NCBI GenBank assembly: GCA_950295325.1
Contig: OX485803.1
Location: forward strand, 7,376,001 to 7,440,000
Source of the DNA: Polytrichum commune
Lineage: Eukaryota > Streptophyta > Polytrichopsida > Polytrichales > Polytrichaceae
Reading direction: 5' to 3'
DNA length: 64,000 nt
Part shown: one piece after another, positions 34,773 through 45,139 of the stretch
Position numbering within the stretch: position 1 is the first letter of the stretch
Layout: each line of letters opens with the position of its first letter
Notes under the pieces: model-generated
Database searches by the model: none
The model's input: only the letters and a program-made list of their open reading frames with translations
Told to the model about the DNA's origin: nothing
Program-made: the position numbers and the translations under genes

Positions 34773-37510
34773 AATCTACGAACCTGAGGTCGATAAGCTC
34801 CACTGCGGATCCGGGCATACCGTAATGTATCACGATGTTGAGCAATATTTAAGTTCTCCATAGCCATAGGCATGGCCTTTTGGAAGAACGTTGCTCGGTC
34901 ATGAAGACATTGAGCCCAAACATCTGGATCATCCAAGTTTACTACGGGAGCCAATTTCTCTCGCACCGAGCTAGGTAAAATTGGTTCCTGTCCATACAAG
35001 AGTTGGTAAGGAGTATAGGATGCCAAAGATGCTTGCCTGCTGAAACGATAACCCATTGCTATCCATGGTAACATCAAGTCCCAATCGCGATGGTTGCCAT
35101 GAAACAATCCATACTTCCGCAAACCGCGCTTAACCGTTTGAACAACTCGTTCAACTAAGCCATCTGCCTCAGGGTGATCTCTGGAAGTTGTCCGATGATC
35201 AATCAAAGCCTTGGTACACAAAGCCTCGAAAGATCCAAGGAATTCTCTCCCTTGATCCGTCAACACCTCTGCAGGTGCTCCAAACCGTGCCAAAACTCGA
35301 TCAAGAAATGCCATAGCCGCCAATTCTGAGGAATTTTGGGGAAGAGCCACGAGTTCAATCCACTTACTAAAATGCTCCACCATCACAAGCACATATTTGG
35401 AACCACGTGGAGTGATAGTAAGCGGTCCGGAAAAATCCAAAGACCAACGATATCCCAAGCCCATAATAGGTAAAGGCTGAAGTTGAGGTGACAAAGTGTT
35501 AAAACTTGACCTGACCCGGTCACATACTTCACACCGAGAAACATAAGTGGCAACCTGTTGATACATACCAGTCCACCAATATTGGTTGCGCAACATAGAG
35601 TGCGTCCTTCGCACTCCAAAATGTCCAAGCTCCTCGTGCACTTGCCGCACCGAAGAAGCTCTTTGATCTGGCCTTGGAATGATGCGTCTCGTTCCGTTCG
35701 GCCACACACGAAATAACAAGTTGTTTGCCCAACGAAACCTTGTTATCCGGTGACTAACTCTATCTCGCTCCATAGCAGATAGTCCAAGAGGAAATATCCC
35801 GTGTTGAAGTTTGTGCAAGACCGTCTGGTCTTCCCACACATCACTAACAACGAGAGATTTATCAACCTCCTCATCTTGTTTTTCTCCAAGGATCTCAGCA
35901 GCCAATCCCGACATCATTGTGAGATATGTGGCAGCATGCCAACCCGGAACTGCCTCACGATCACAATTTCCATGCCACCTGGCTCCAGTTAAATCCTCAT
36001 CTGAAGGACTTGGATTGCGAGACAATCCGTCTGCATCCAAGTTGGCAATTCCTGCTCGGTGAACAACTTCAAAATCATATTCCTGAAGTAACAATGCCCA
36101 CCTAGCAAGTTTCCCGGTGAGCTTATCTGATTCCATAAGCCATTTTAAAGGCTGATGATCAGTCACCAAAGGAAACTTCTGCCCATACAAATAAGGTCGA
36201 AAATGTGCAATGGCCCAAACGGCCGCCAAGGCCTCGCCTTCATAAGAAGAATAATTAGATTCAGCACTATTATTGCTTCTAGATGCATAAGCCACCACAT
36301 ATTCATTTCCCTCTTCATCCTTCTGTGTCAATACCGCTCCCAATCCCACTGCATTCCAATCCGTGTGCAATTGAAAAGCTCTAGACACATCCGGGCGTCG
36401 AAGCACTGGCGCTGAACCGAGCCTCTATTTCAATGTATCAAATGCTTGTTGTTGTTCCTGACTCCAAATCCATGGTTGGTCTTTCCCCGTGAGAATGGTA
36501 AGAGGTTTGGCAATCAAACTAAAGTTTTTGACAAACCTCCTATAATAATTTGCCAATCCTAGAAATGCACGAAGCCGTGGTACATCACTAGGTGCGGGAA
36601 TTTTGTACAAAGCATCCACCTTCGCCTGTTGCACACCAAGACCGCCAGGAACAATCATGTGGCCTAAATAGGGCAATTGATCATGGAAAAACTTACATTT
36701 TCCATGATGTAAACGGAGTCCCCACCGTTGAAGTCGTTCAAATACCGCTTGCAAATGTCTCACATGATTATGTGGACTATTACTAAAGATGATAACATCA
36801 TCAATGTAACATCTAGCAAACGGCAAACCAGCCAATAATTGGTCCATCACCCGCTGAAATTCAGCTGGTGCATTCTTGAGACCAAATGGCAGAAATTTCC
36901 AATGATAAAGTTGATCCTTGCCATCTTTATCAATTCCCCAAAATGCGGTCTTCACCCGATCACCCAACAACAAAGGTAATTGATGATAACCAGACCTCAA
37001 ATCCAGAGTGCTGAAGATTCTAGAAAATCCCAGTGCATCAAACAACTCCTCCGGCATCGGCATTGGATATCGATCCGACTTGGTCTTGCGGTTGACTGGA
37101 CGATAATCACCACACATCCGTTTTTCCGTCCAGTTGCCAAAGATATCCTTCTTTGACGGCATAACCGTGGCACAAGCATACTCTCCATTGGAGAGTTCAA
37201 TCAATTCCGCTGCCAATAACTCTTGACATCGAGTTTGAACACCCAACCTTTCAGAGATACTAAGTCTGTACGGCCGTCTGAAAATAGGGTGGTCGTCCTC
37301 GAGTTGAATACGAACATGTTTACCTTTATATCCTTCAAGATCATGAAGACTAAAGGCAAAACAATTACGGTAAGAGCGAATAAATGCCCGTACCTTTCGT
37401 GCTTCGGCACCAGTAAGCTTTGGCCCCACTTCAATTGGCCAATCGTCAAATTTCGTGGTTTCCTTCTTCAAAGAAGGATTGCCATTTGGTGCCAGCACAA
37501 CTTGTGATTG
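34389..37510 (-). pseudogene. pol: RT - RNase H - DDE integrase - PHD polyprotein, broken
   Basis: RT (open 36425-37498): CGDYRPVNRKTKSDRYPMP, STLDLRSGYHQ, FGLKNAPAEF, catalytic YIDD at 36797-36808, and LGHMIV. RNase H: TDWNAVGLGAVL, YEGEALAA, TDHQPLKWLM (three acidic residues). Integrase: zinc finger (HEELGHFGVRR, then CEVC), core LDFSGPL, LTDQGREF, and Glu in DGLVERVVQTVK. A C-terminal module (TTLDVKAGRTILRVKDV) leads to a PHD finger at about 34410-34580. A UAG at 36425-36427 sits where the old copy has CAG. A small deletion near 34770 (against the old copy) shifts the PHD out of frame, so the region is open as 36425-37498, 34712-36406 and 34389-34772. Translation is expected to start by readthrough of the UAG at 37511. 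Confidence 0.92.
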
Positions 37511-37513
37511 CTA
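37511..37513 (-). promoter_or_regulatory. UAG in TMV-type readthrough context between methyltransferase and RT
   Basis: On the minus strand the codons are GAC UAG CAA UCA, matching the UAG-CARYYA context that permits readthrough in tobamoviruses. The old copy has GAA UAG CAG UUA at the aligned site (32776-32784), also a match although the surrounding protein has diverged. The frame is open on both sides. This would make RT-integrase a minor product relative to Gag-protease-methyltransferase. Confidence 0.7.
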
Positions 37514-39202
37514 GTCCGTGGAGAGGGCAACACCTTTGCCCCCATCATTGGCACTTGAATCCAAATGCGTATCCTCTCCACTACAATCAGTTTGTGTAGC
37601 TAAATAGCTACCCACATATGAAGTATCACCAAGAAATAGAAGTGGAAACATTTTATGGGCCTCCAACTTCCCAAACTCTTGGGCCAAAGCCGAAAAAACA
37701 CGTTGGGCTCGAAATTCTTCCGCAACATGAAGTTTCAAAGGAAATAATCCCTCGGTGTCATTGACCTCAATATGACCCTTGGATTGCGGCTCCATTGCCC
37801 CCTAACCATTGTTCTCTGCCCTCAGAGTAAGCAATTGGTCATCCATACGTTGTTGAGCAGCAAGACAAATTCTAATTATCCACACAATGCTATTAAGATC
37901 CATAACTTGCCCCAATAGGAAACGTCTCTGACCTTCCTGAAGTCCGTGAGCAGCCGTGGTACCTGTAAGAAAACCCATGGCGCGTTCCCGCTCATCTGCC
38001 GTAGGCTCCTCATAAGTTTGGAATTTTGAATCCCAAACCATGCCAGATCAACGAGATCGAAATGCAAAAGACTGTGGATATGTCACAAAAGTAGGTAGTG
38101 CATCTCTCGGAATGCCCACCTTGTTAATTAATGCAAATGGCAAGTTGTCATCCTTGGTAACTGCCAAGGAAACACGATGATCATCTAAAATGTCATCCAC
38201 CTTGCGATCCATAAGGCGGGGAATGCGGGCAATCGCCGTTGAAAGCACCCGAGATGATACCAAGTTTGTCCAAAACCAACGAGGCCGATGAGCAAAGGAT
38301 CCCAAAGATGCAGCATCCAGAAATGTTGGAGTACCCAGAATTTGGTTAATGTACTCACCATCCTTCACCACTTTGTGCCGGGTATCACCCAATAATGGTA
38401 CATTTTCGAAAATGTACCCTGGCGGAGTTGATTGGTGGGTAAACCACCATTGCGTCAATCGCATCAAATCCGCAAACAAACTAGACCTAGGATCATCCAA
38501 TCCCTAGCCAGTTCCTGCCCGCGAATGGCCTTGACAAGGCCATCCTGCAATAATCAAATCCACGTGGCCCAACCTTCTCAAATCCTCATCACTAATCATA
38601 GTGACATCTTGAGGAAGTTGACCACAACATCCATGAATGGCAGAGGCTAACAATTGTGCGGGGTATCTCAACAACAATTGTTGGATGTGGTGTCGGACGG
38701 CTCTGTTGGCTGCATACCCATTGTCCACATGAATATATCGCCAAACTGTAATTCCAGCTTCCAACACTGCCGCCAAACCTGTGCCAATGCCTCCAAAGAT
38801 CTCCACAAGGACAATACCTTCAGGTGATGGTTGCCAACGAATGGGTTGAGCAAAAGAAAATGAGGATGAAGTTGGGGGTGCCTCTCCAAGCTCTAAATCC
38901 GCTACAATGTGTTGACAATGGTCGGATAACTCCTTAGGAGTTCGCCATGGTGGAGGTGGATCCTTGAAATGTCGAGCATGAATTTGAAAAGATGGTAAAA
39001 ATTGTTGTTCTGCCGCATTACAAGTGTAGTCCATTGTTTCCTCCAATAAAACTGGAGCACAAGGCAAATCTGCAACTGAACCGCTGCAACCAAACATTGC
39101 CTCCGCAACCATAGTCATAGCAGTGGCTGCAAATGTGACGGGAATAAATACCTTCCTGCCATCTCCAGTGGACCATCCCGGTCTAATCCATGCCTCTTCC
39201 GT
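37514..39202 (-). pseudogene. DNMT3-like cytosine-5 DNA methyltransferase in the retrotransposon
   Basis: In one frame, interrupted by three stops (38504, 38048, 37802), I see the cytosine-5 methyltransferase motifs in their usual order. Motif I is VEIFGGIGTGLAAVLEAG (about 38770-38825), motif IV DLIIAGWPCQGHSRAG with the catalytic Pro-Cys (about 38510-38560), motif VI GYIFENV (about 38400-38420), motif VIII FAHRPRWFWTNL, motif IX FVTYPQSFAFR and motif X ADERERAMGF, then GQRRFLLGQVMDLNS (about 37870-37990). Order and motif VIII-X wording resemble DNMT3; plant DRM proteins have these motifs rearranged. About 100 residues without a recognised domain precede motif I, and about 100 follow motif X. 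Expected activity is methyl transfer from AdoMet to C5 of cytosine in DNA. The frame is truncated in this copy. Confidence 0.9.
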
Positions 39203-39205
39203 CTA
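39203..39205 (-). other. Shared UAG at the protease-methyltransferase boundary
   Basis: The young copy reads LDN-UAG-TEEAW and the old copy LDN-UAG-TEEAW at 30592-30594. A stop at an identical place in two diverged copies suggests it was in their common ancestor, either as a true Gag-protease end or as a leaky stop. The downstream context (ACG GAA / ACT GAA) is not the CARYYA type. Confidence 0.6.
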
Positions 39206-41608
39206 ATTATCCAAACCAAAGCCAAGTGGGTAAAGAGCTTGCTGACCAACAAATATATCATAGTTGGTAGCATTAGTAACAACACACTTCATTGACAAAT
39301 GAGTGTAAGTAGGCCCTGCCCCCACATGAAAAATCAAACGTAGAGGTGCCTTGGTGTAACCTGTTGCACGTTCAGTGCCCCCTACTGAAGTCACAATAGT
39401 GAATGGACAAAGATCCAAGCTCGCTGGCGTCAATCCAAGACTGTCAGCAAGTCCTTTGCCAATCATAACCGGTTGAGCACCGGAATTCATCATAACTCTC
39501 AGTGGTGTAGCACGGATAGTGGGCATATCCGTGCGTGAAACGACAAACAAAGATTTGTCGTTCATCAGCCGTACAACTCCAGGTTGCAAATTATGCCGTT
39601 CGCGAGCAGGCCTTGCAGAAATGTCTGCAAGATATGCCGCTCCCGACGCATAATTCGAAAATGACGTATCCACTGCTGAAATTGATGCTGGAGGAATACC
39701 AGTTTGCTTACCAAATGCAATGATCGCCGCATCCGCAAGACTCGCTCGCAAATTGGCTAAGTCCTCCAACTCCTCAGCCACAGGTACGTCAACCACAGCT
39801 TGGGATACTTGAAGGGATGGCAAATCCGCCTTACCTTCTAACATTCTCCCAGCTAAATGAAAAACTGCAGCAGGCTTGAAATCCGAAGCCATAAACTCCG
39901 CACCCGAGAAAATTGGCATATGGAGAATTTTATATGCCAATGCCTGCGTAACATCCTTCGAGATAGAATCCCCATCTCTCAAAGGTACAAGGTTTTTAGC
40001 CCCAACAACAGTAGTGTCTACCAATCCAAATGAAAGAGGTAAACGTGCTTGACCAATTTGATCAGCTGGTCCGGCATGGCGAGGATGTAGCACCTCGTTG
40101 CTACCACCACTCGTGGAAGCCACTGCATCTGCCAATGTTTGGGAGCGAGTAGAAGCCGCCGCCACCACCTCTCCAGCTGCTCCAAACATATACATGTCCG
40201 AACCCGAGGTGCCACCACCCACATGCGGCTCATAAATTTGAGCAAAAGATGCAGAAGATTTGAGCTTTTGCTCAAGCTCTGCCACCTTAGCCTCAAGACT
40301 CTGCTCCCTTGGAGACTTTCCAGTGACATAACTGGCAGGCCGCATCTCAGGATGAAGTTGGAAACAATGATCCACATCGTGATTAGTGCCACCACAATGG
40401 TTACATTTCAATTGTCTCTTCTTAGAATTGTCCCTTGTCTTTACTGGTTCCATCTTTTGTTTTAATTTTTCCAAAGGCTGAGTTTTCTTCTTTTTAGGAC
40501 AATTGGGATCATTCTTCGAATGACCAGCTTCTCCACAACCCCAACAATGCAAAATCTTTTGCTCCTTGACGGGTTGAGTCTCAACTAAACTACTAGTAGC
40601 TGTGACAATTCTTCTTGGTTTCGGACTCTCTGTCATCCAAGATACCATATCTGTGGCATCATGTTGGCAAAGAGCCCGATCACATCTCTCAACCATGGCA
40701 AACGCTTGTGCAAGCGTAGCTCGGCCCTCGTAGTCGAGGATAATCCGAGGTGATGCCAACTCAAGTAGCCGCTTGTCAATCTTAGACAAAAAAATTTTAA
40801 CAAGCTGACTCTCAGCAAAAACACCTCCCGACTCCACAGCAAATCGCGCGAGTCACGTATACATGGTCTGTGGAGTATCATCCTTCTCTCGGCGGAAATC
40901 CTGGATGCGCTGCATCTGGTCTCGCCGAAACCCACCATACTCCACTTCCAAATGTGCGACAAATTCAGTAAGGGGATTAAACGGAGGTGGTGGACCAACA
41001 GCCGTCAATGCTGCCTGTGTAGCACGTGCCACCCGTAAAAGGGTTGCCGTGCTACTGCTAGCCACCATTGGTCCAAGTGCCAGTTCCGTGTCCTTAGACT
41101 CCGCCGGCGATTCCTCCTCCTTTAAGGTGGGTGGAGCTAAGGTAGCAACCGCCCCATCCTTAAGGGCTGAAATGAGCTCAACCCGAGCCTCCCAATACTG
41201 CTCCACCTCCCGAAGTTGTCGCTGATGACCCTCTGTCCAACGTTCATAAGTTTGGAGTGCCTCATACTCCAAATGTTGGGGCAGAAGTTCAAAGGCATAC
41301 CAATCATTGAAATTGGAAGACCTTTGGCGTTTCTCCTTAATCCAGGTACGAAACCGGAGTTTCCAATCGGGCAAGGAAATGCCCCCAGCTCGACCTGAAA
41401 ACCGATCACGCACTGAATTGTGGCGATCGTCCTCCATTTCGTCGAACGTGCCGACACTCCAAATTTGAAGCCTACTAGTAGTGTCCAACGCCGAAATAGG
41501 CTCAAAAGCCTCGTTGGTATCTACCTCTGGCTCAAGATTTGTGGTATGCACGTCCTCCAAGTAATCTGGTGATGGAGATCGATAATATCGGCTCCTAGTT
41601 TGCACCAT
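39206..41608 (-). pseudogene. gag: Gag (capsid, two zinc knuckles) and aspartic protease
   Basis: Starts at ATG 41606-41608 (MVQTRSRYY). The capsid-like region has LPDWKLRFRTWIKEKRQ and FVAHLEVEYGGFRRDQM; a UGA at 40853-40855 sits where the old copy has an Arg codon. Two zinc knuckles follow, CWGCGEAGHSKNDPNC and CNHCGGTNHDVDHC, for RNA packaging. The protease lies at about 39210-39560: residues MMNSGAQPVMIG hold the active site, but the expected Asp of the D-S/T-G triad is Asn (codon at 39485-39487), a G-to-A type change. TNYDIFVGQQALYPLGFGLDN precedes the shared UAG. Confidence 0.88.
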
Positions 41609-42905
41609 AAAATAATCACTTGAGTACCTGCAACTATCTACAAGGTAATGGCAACCTGCACCTGTTGCGGGCTATCTAAATGGCAATCCCTTGCCAAATG
41701 CCAAGTGTTTATGCCCCCAGAATTCCAAAATTGTGCAAAGGTTTGAGATTGGTAATTAAAATGAAAAATCAGCGTTGAAAAGGCTCATTTCCAAGGTGAT
41801 TATGGACTCCAATCAACAAACTAAGTGCACCAATGGACTCCTAGGAAGATTTCACACAAATTAGGCTCAAATTTCACTCCATTCGGAGTTAATTTGCTCC
41901 CAAAAACAAAAATCAGCGTTGAAATTAATAATTTCAGCAATGATTTTGAATTCCAATCAACAATCCAATTACACCATTGGATTCCTTGGCAAATTTCACA
42001 CAAGATAGGCTCAAATTTCACTCCAATCGGAGCTAGTATGCCCCCAAATTTGAACCTCAAAGTTTGTGAGAATTGGATGCCAAGTTTGAAAGGTGAAAGG
42101 AAAAATATGAAAATAAAATAAAAATAAAAATATTTGTTTTAATTAAACAAAACAGAAATTTTTTAAAAAACAGAAAAAATAAACTTAATAAACTTAAATG
42201 AATTAACTTAAATAATTTAATTTAACTCAACCTAACTTAATTAATTTAAACTAATGAACCTAACCTAATTAAGCTAACCTAATTAAGCTAACCTAATTTA
42301 ATTAACTAAGTTAATTAATTTAATTAAGTTAACTAGCCTAATTAAGTTAACTAGCCTAATTAAGGGAGGCTTACCTTGAAGCCGCCATGGAGCCGCAATT
42401 TAAGGGGGGGCCAGGCTGGCGCCGCCCGCCACCTCGGCCAGGCTGTCGCCCGCCCGCCCTCGGCCCGGCCTGCTGCCACCTCACCGCGGGGCCCGGCTGG
42501 CGCCGCCCGCCCCCGGGTGCAGAATTGGAGCTCCAGGAGCTCCAGGAGCTCCAAGAGTGTCCGTGGAGCTCCGGAGCTCAAAAAAAATTATAAAAATTCG
42601 GATTGTAAGTTTGGTTTGTGTTTGTTTGTTAATTTAAAAAAAAATTAAACTTTGCTTTTACAAATTGCAAGCAAGAATAATGTGACTTGAGAATCTTGAG
42701 ACCAAATAGAATCTCAAGATTCAACCATCAACACTTGAAGAAAACACAAAGAGACAACAAAAGAAAAATGGGAAGATTTCTCTCAAAATCTTCTTGAGGG
42801 TTGCAAGAAATGACAAACTAAGCTTTCAAACACTTGTATCACTCATTTGTTCTCAATACTGGGCCATTCTAGCTCAGAAATACAACCAAAAAATGAAAAA
42901 TTTGA
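41609..42905 (-). other. 5' leader of the young element with tandem repeats and a GC-rich block
   Basis: Between the self-priming site and Gag. It contains two tandem copies of about 143 bp (41766-41908 and 41909-42050, each with atcagcgttgaaa and ggctcaaatttcactcc). A low-complexity stretch of cctaattaagttaac words lies at 42150-42365. A GC-rich block at 42370-42570 has three gagctccag units. No long open frame with recognisable content. A structured leader could serve packaging or internal initiation. Confidence 0.7.
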
Positions 42906-42921
42906 GCCATTGTTGTCAAGT
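42906..42921 (-). other. Putative self-priming site (PBS) of the young element
   Basis: Minus-strand ACTTGACAACAATGGC lies directly inside the 5' B repeat. B itself contains on the minus strand the exact complement GCCATTGTTGTCAAGT (plus-strand positions 43153-43168, and 33754-33769 in the other B). An RNA starting within B could fold back on this site and prime minus-strand synthesis, as in Tf1 of fission yeast. No tRNA-complementary site (such as the TGGTATCAGAGC form) was found here. Confidence 0.75.
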
Positions 42922-43353
42922 ATGAGGGTTTCTCTCTCCAAGCTTAAGAAACTAAAATGTCTCCTTACAAAGCTTAAGAAACTCTAAAATTCACACACAA
43001 GAGTCAAGCTATCTCTCACTCCACGAAGGGAGAATCCAAGAGTGCAAGTGGTGGAGAAAGAATGCAAAGGCTTTACTCATAATCTATTACACCATAGCCA
43101 TGAGAAAGCAACAACAAGCTCTCTCTCTCTCAAAACACACTCACAAGACTTGACTTGACAACAATGGCAAGTCAAGAGGCCTTCCTCTCCATACAACCCC
43201 AATCCTATGTGGAGTTCATCCATGGAGTGGATGAACAACTAACTAGGACTCCCAATGGAGTCCGTTACTCATCCCAACACACATGGACTCCTAGTGGAGT
43301 CCATTTACTCCTAAATCGACGTGACTTAGCCCCCGATGTCACCTCACGTGACA
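42917..43353 (-). repeat. B repeat at the 5' end of the young element
   Basis: About 437 bp matching 33514-33954 at about 99 percent, lacking the A part. It ends in CACGTGACA at the TCCT target duplication (43354-43357). It should contain the promoter. The transcription start is inferred near 43170 from the self-priming complement. Confidence 0.9.
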
Positions 43354-43357
43354 TCCT

Positions 43358-44170
43358 GAATAATGCACCTGCAGAGTTTCAGAGAGTGATGAACTAGGTC
43401 TTCTTTAGCTTGCCCTTTGCTGAATGTTACATTGATGTCGTGATCATCTTCAACAGAACACCACATGAGCATGTGACGCAACTACAAGCCGTTTTTGAAC
43501 AGTTGCAACGGTGGGGGTTGCGTTTGCGCCATGGCAAGTGCAAGTTTTTCCATGGCCGACTAACATATCTAGGTCATATGATTATTTTAGGAGGTCTTGG
43601 GGTGCAACAAGTTAAGATGCACGCTTTACAAAAAATCCCGACACCAGTTGATGTGCCGAGACTTTGTGTTTTTCTTGGGCTTGGCAAATTACTACCGGCA
43701 ATTGATCAAAAACTTTAGTTTGATTGCGAAGCCTCTCACCATTCTCACAAACAAAGACCAACCTTGTACTTGGTGTCGTAAGCAATAGCATGCATTCAAG
43801 ACATTGAAGCAGAGACTTGGTGCAACTCCGGTGCTTCGACAACGTGATGTCTTCAAAAAAATTTAGTTTATATACAAACTAGAGTTCATTGGGTTTGGGA
43901 GCAGTTATCACTCACAATGATGATTCTGATTGGATGTATGTTGTTGCTTATGCTTTCCGAAGCAACAACGGTGCGGAGGCCAATTATTTGTCTTATGAGG
44001 GAGAAGCGTTGGTGGCAATATTGCTCATTTCCGGCCATATGTCTATGGTCAGCGTTTCACTTTAGTGACTGACCATCAACCTTTAAGGTGGCTCATGGAG
44101 TCAAATAAGCTTACTAGCAAGCTCGCCAAGTTTATTTTATTGCTCCAAGAGTAAGACTTTGAGATGATTG
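43358..44170 (+). pseudogene. RT C-terminal half and RNase H of the old element
   Basis: Continues the RT interrupted at 33410: NAPAEFQRVMN, FAECYIDVVIIF (YIDD changed to YIDV), GLRLRHGKCKFFHGRLTYLGHMI, LANYYRQLIKNFSLIAKPL. Then KTLKQRLGATPVLRQRD, SNNGAEANYLSYEGEALVA, TDHQPLRWLMES, and ends near LLLQE and DFEMIE at about 44170. There the alignment stops at the same RNase H position as the minus-strand block at 30085: the upper inversion breakpoint. Confidence 0.85.
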
Positions 44171-44174
44171 AGTT

Positions 44175-45139
44175 CTCACAGTAGAAACATTTCAATTGCT
44201 TCGGTGTAGGCTTGCGAGTCATTTTTGCCGAAGCCTTAGCGGAGACACTTGTCTTCCGCTTTGGTTTTCCACGGTCAGGACTTTCTTTTGCTTTGAAAGA
44301 CAATTGTTCTTAGCGTGTTTCGATTCCCCACAAGACCAACAGTATAAGGTCTACTAACCTTGCAACCACGACCAAACCCTTCCGGAAATTGCTAGAATCC
44401 ATTAGCAAGGACACAAAGTTAGTGGCATCGTGTCGACACAATGCACGATCACATTGCTCCACAACGCCAAATGCCTCTACAACTGTCGTCCAACCACCAT
44501 AATTCGTGATGATCCTAACAATGTTAAGTGAAGGAGGCGTTTGTATATCTTTGACAACAATATCTCGATCAACTGGCTCTTTGCAAAAACACCTCCAGAC
44601 CCCTTGACAAACCACGCCAACCTAGTGTACATGATATGAGGTGTATCGTCATTTTCCCGTTTGAAGTCATGTATCCGCTCCATCTATTCCCGACGGAAAT
44701 ATGCGTATTCCTTCTCCAGATGGAGATGGAATGACTAGAAAGATATAAAAATTGGCGGAGTCCCTAAAAAAACTAAGGCGCATGGGTAGCCTAGGCATAA
44801 CAAGAGAATGGAAGGATTGACCTCAATGTATTCGTGATGCGGGAGAAAAAACCTACTTCTTGGGGTCGCCAAATAAAGTTTTCTACACATTAACTACAAA
44901 TATTTTCCCCAAGGTCTCTACCTTAACCACAAGAGCGGCCAACGAACTGGAAGACGCGTCTTCTTTCAATGCGGAAACCAACTCTACTTGAATTTCCCAA
45001 TACCGCTCCACTTGATGCAACTCCATCCAATGAGCATCTCTACACTGCTCATAATTCTGGAGCGCATCATGTTCTAAATATTAGAGTAAAAAGTGAAACG
45101 CATACCAATCATTATGTCGCACCTTTGCTAGTTTCCCTT
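44175..45139 (-). pseudogene. Gag of the old element, part 1
   Basis: Minus-strand Gag pieces: a zinc-knuckle start (CFYCEN), VVEQCDRALCRHDATNFVS, SQLIEILLSKIYKRLL, MYTRLAWFVKGSGGVFAKS. Further up, nucleotide similarity continues to Gag 41150-41330 of the young copy (cccaataccgctccac, cataccaatcatt). It is broken at about 45139 by an insertion. Confidence 0.8.

Larger units (their letters stand above)
33411..43353 (-). mobile_element. Young gypsy retrotransposon with DNMT3-like methyltransferase, PHD finger and split terminal repeats
   Basis: A 9943-bp Ty3/gypsy-type element. Ends are TGTCGTGTAAAC (33411) and CACGTGACA (43353), flanked by TCCT at 33407-33410 and 43354-43357. Element order on the minus strand: B repeat, self-priming site, about 1.3 kb leader, Gag, protease, methyltransferase, RT, RNase H, integrase, PHD, purine tract, A, GC, B, A. 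All domains except PHD share one frame from 41608. The two B copies differ by four transitions and a CT-repeat length change over about 437 bp, so the insertion is fairly recent. Several nonsense codons, one frameshift and changed active-site residues make this copy defective. It lies inside the RT of the old relative at 27605-50773. Confidence 0.93.

Noticed and set aside
37511-37513. The UAG as an ordinary nonsense mutation
   Set aside because: It is at the aligned place in both copies and both fit CARYYA; the other stops in this frame are not shared, apart from 39203.
42360-42648. Pro/Ala/Arg-rich open frames in the GC-rich block
   Set aside because: They are a composition effect of GC-rich tandem sequence in the leader; frames are open on both strands.
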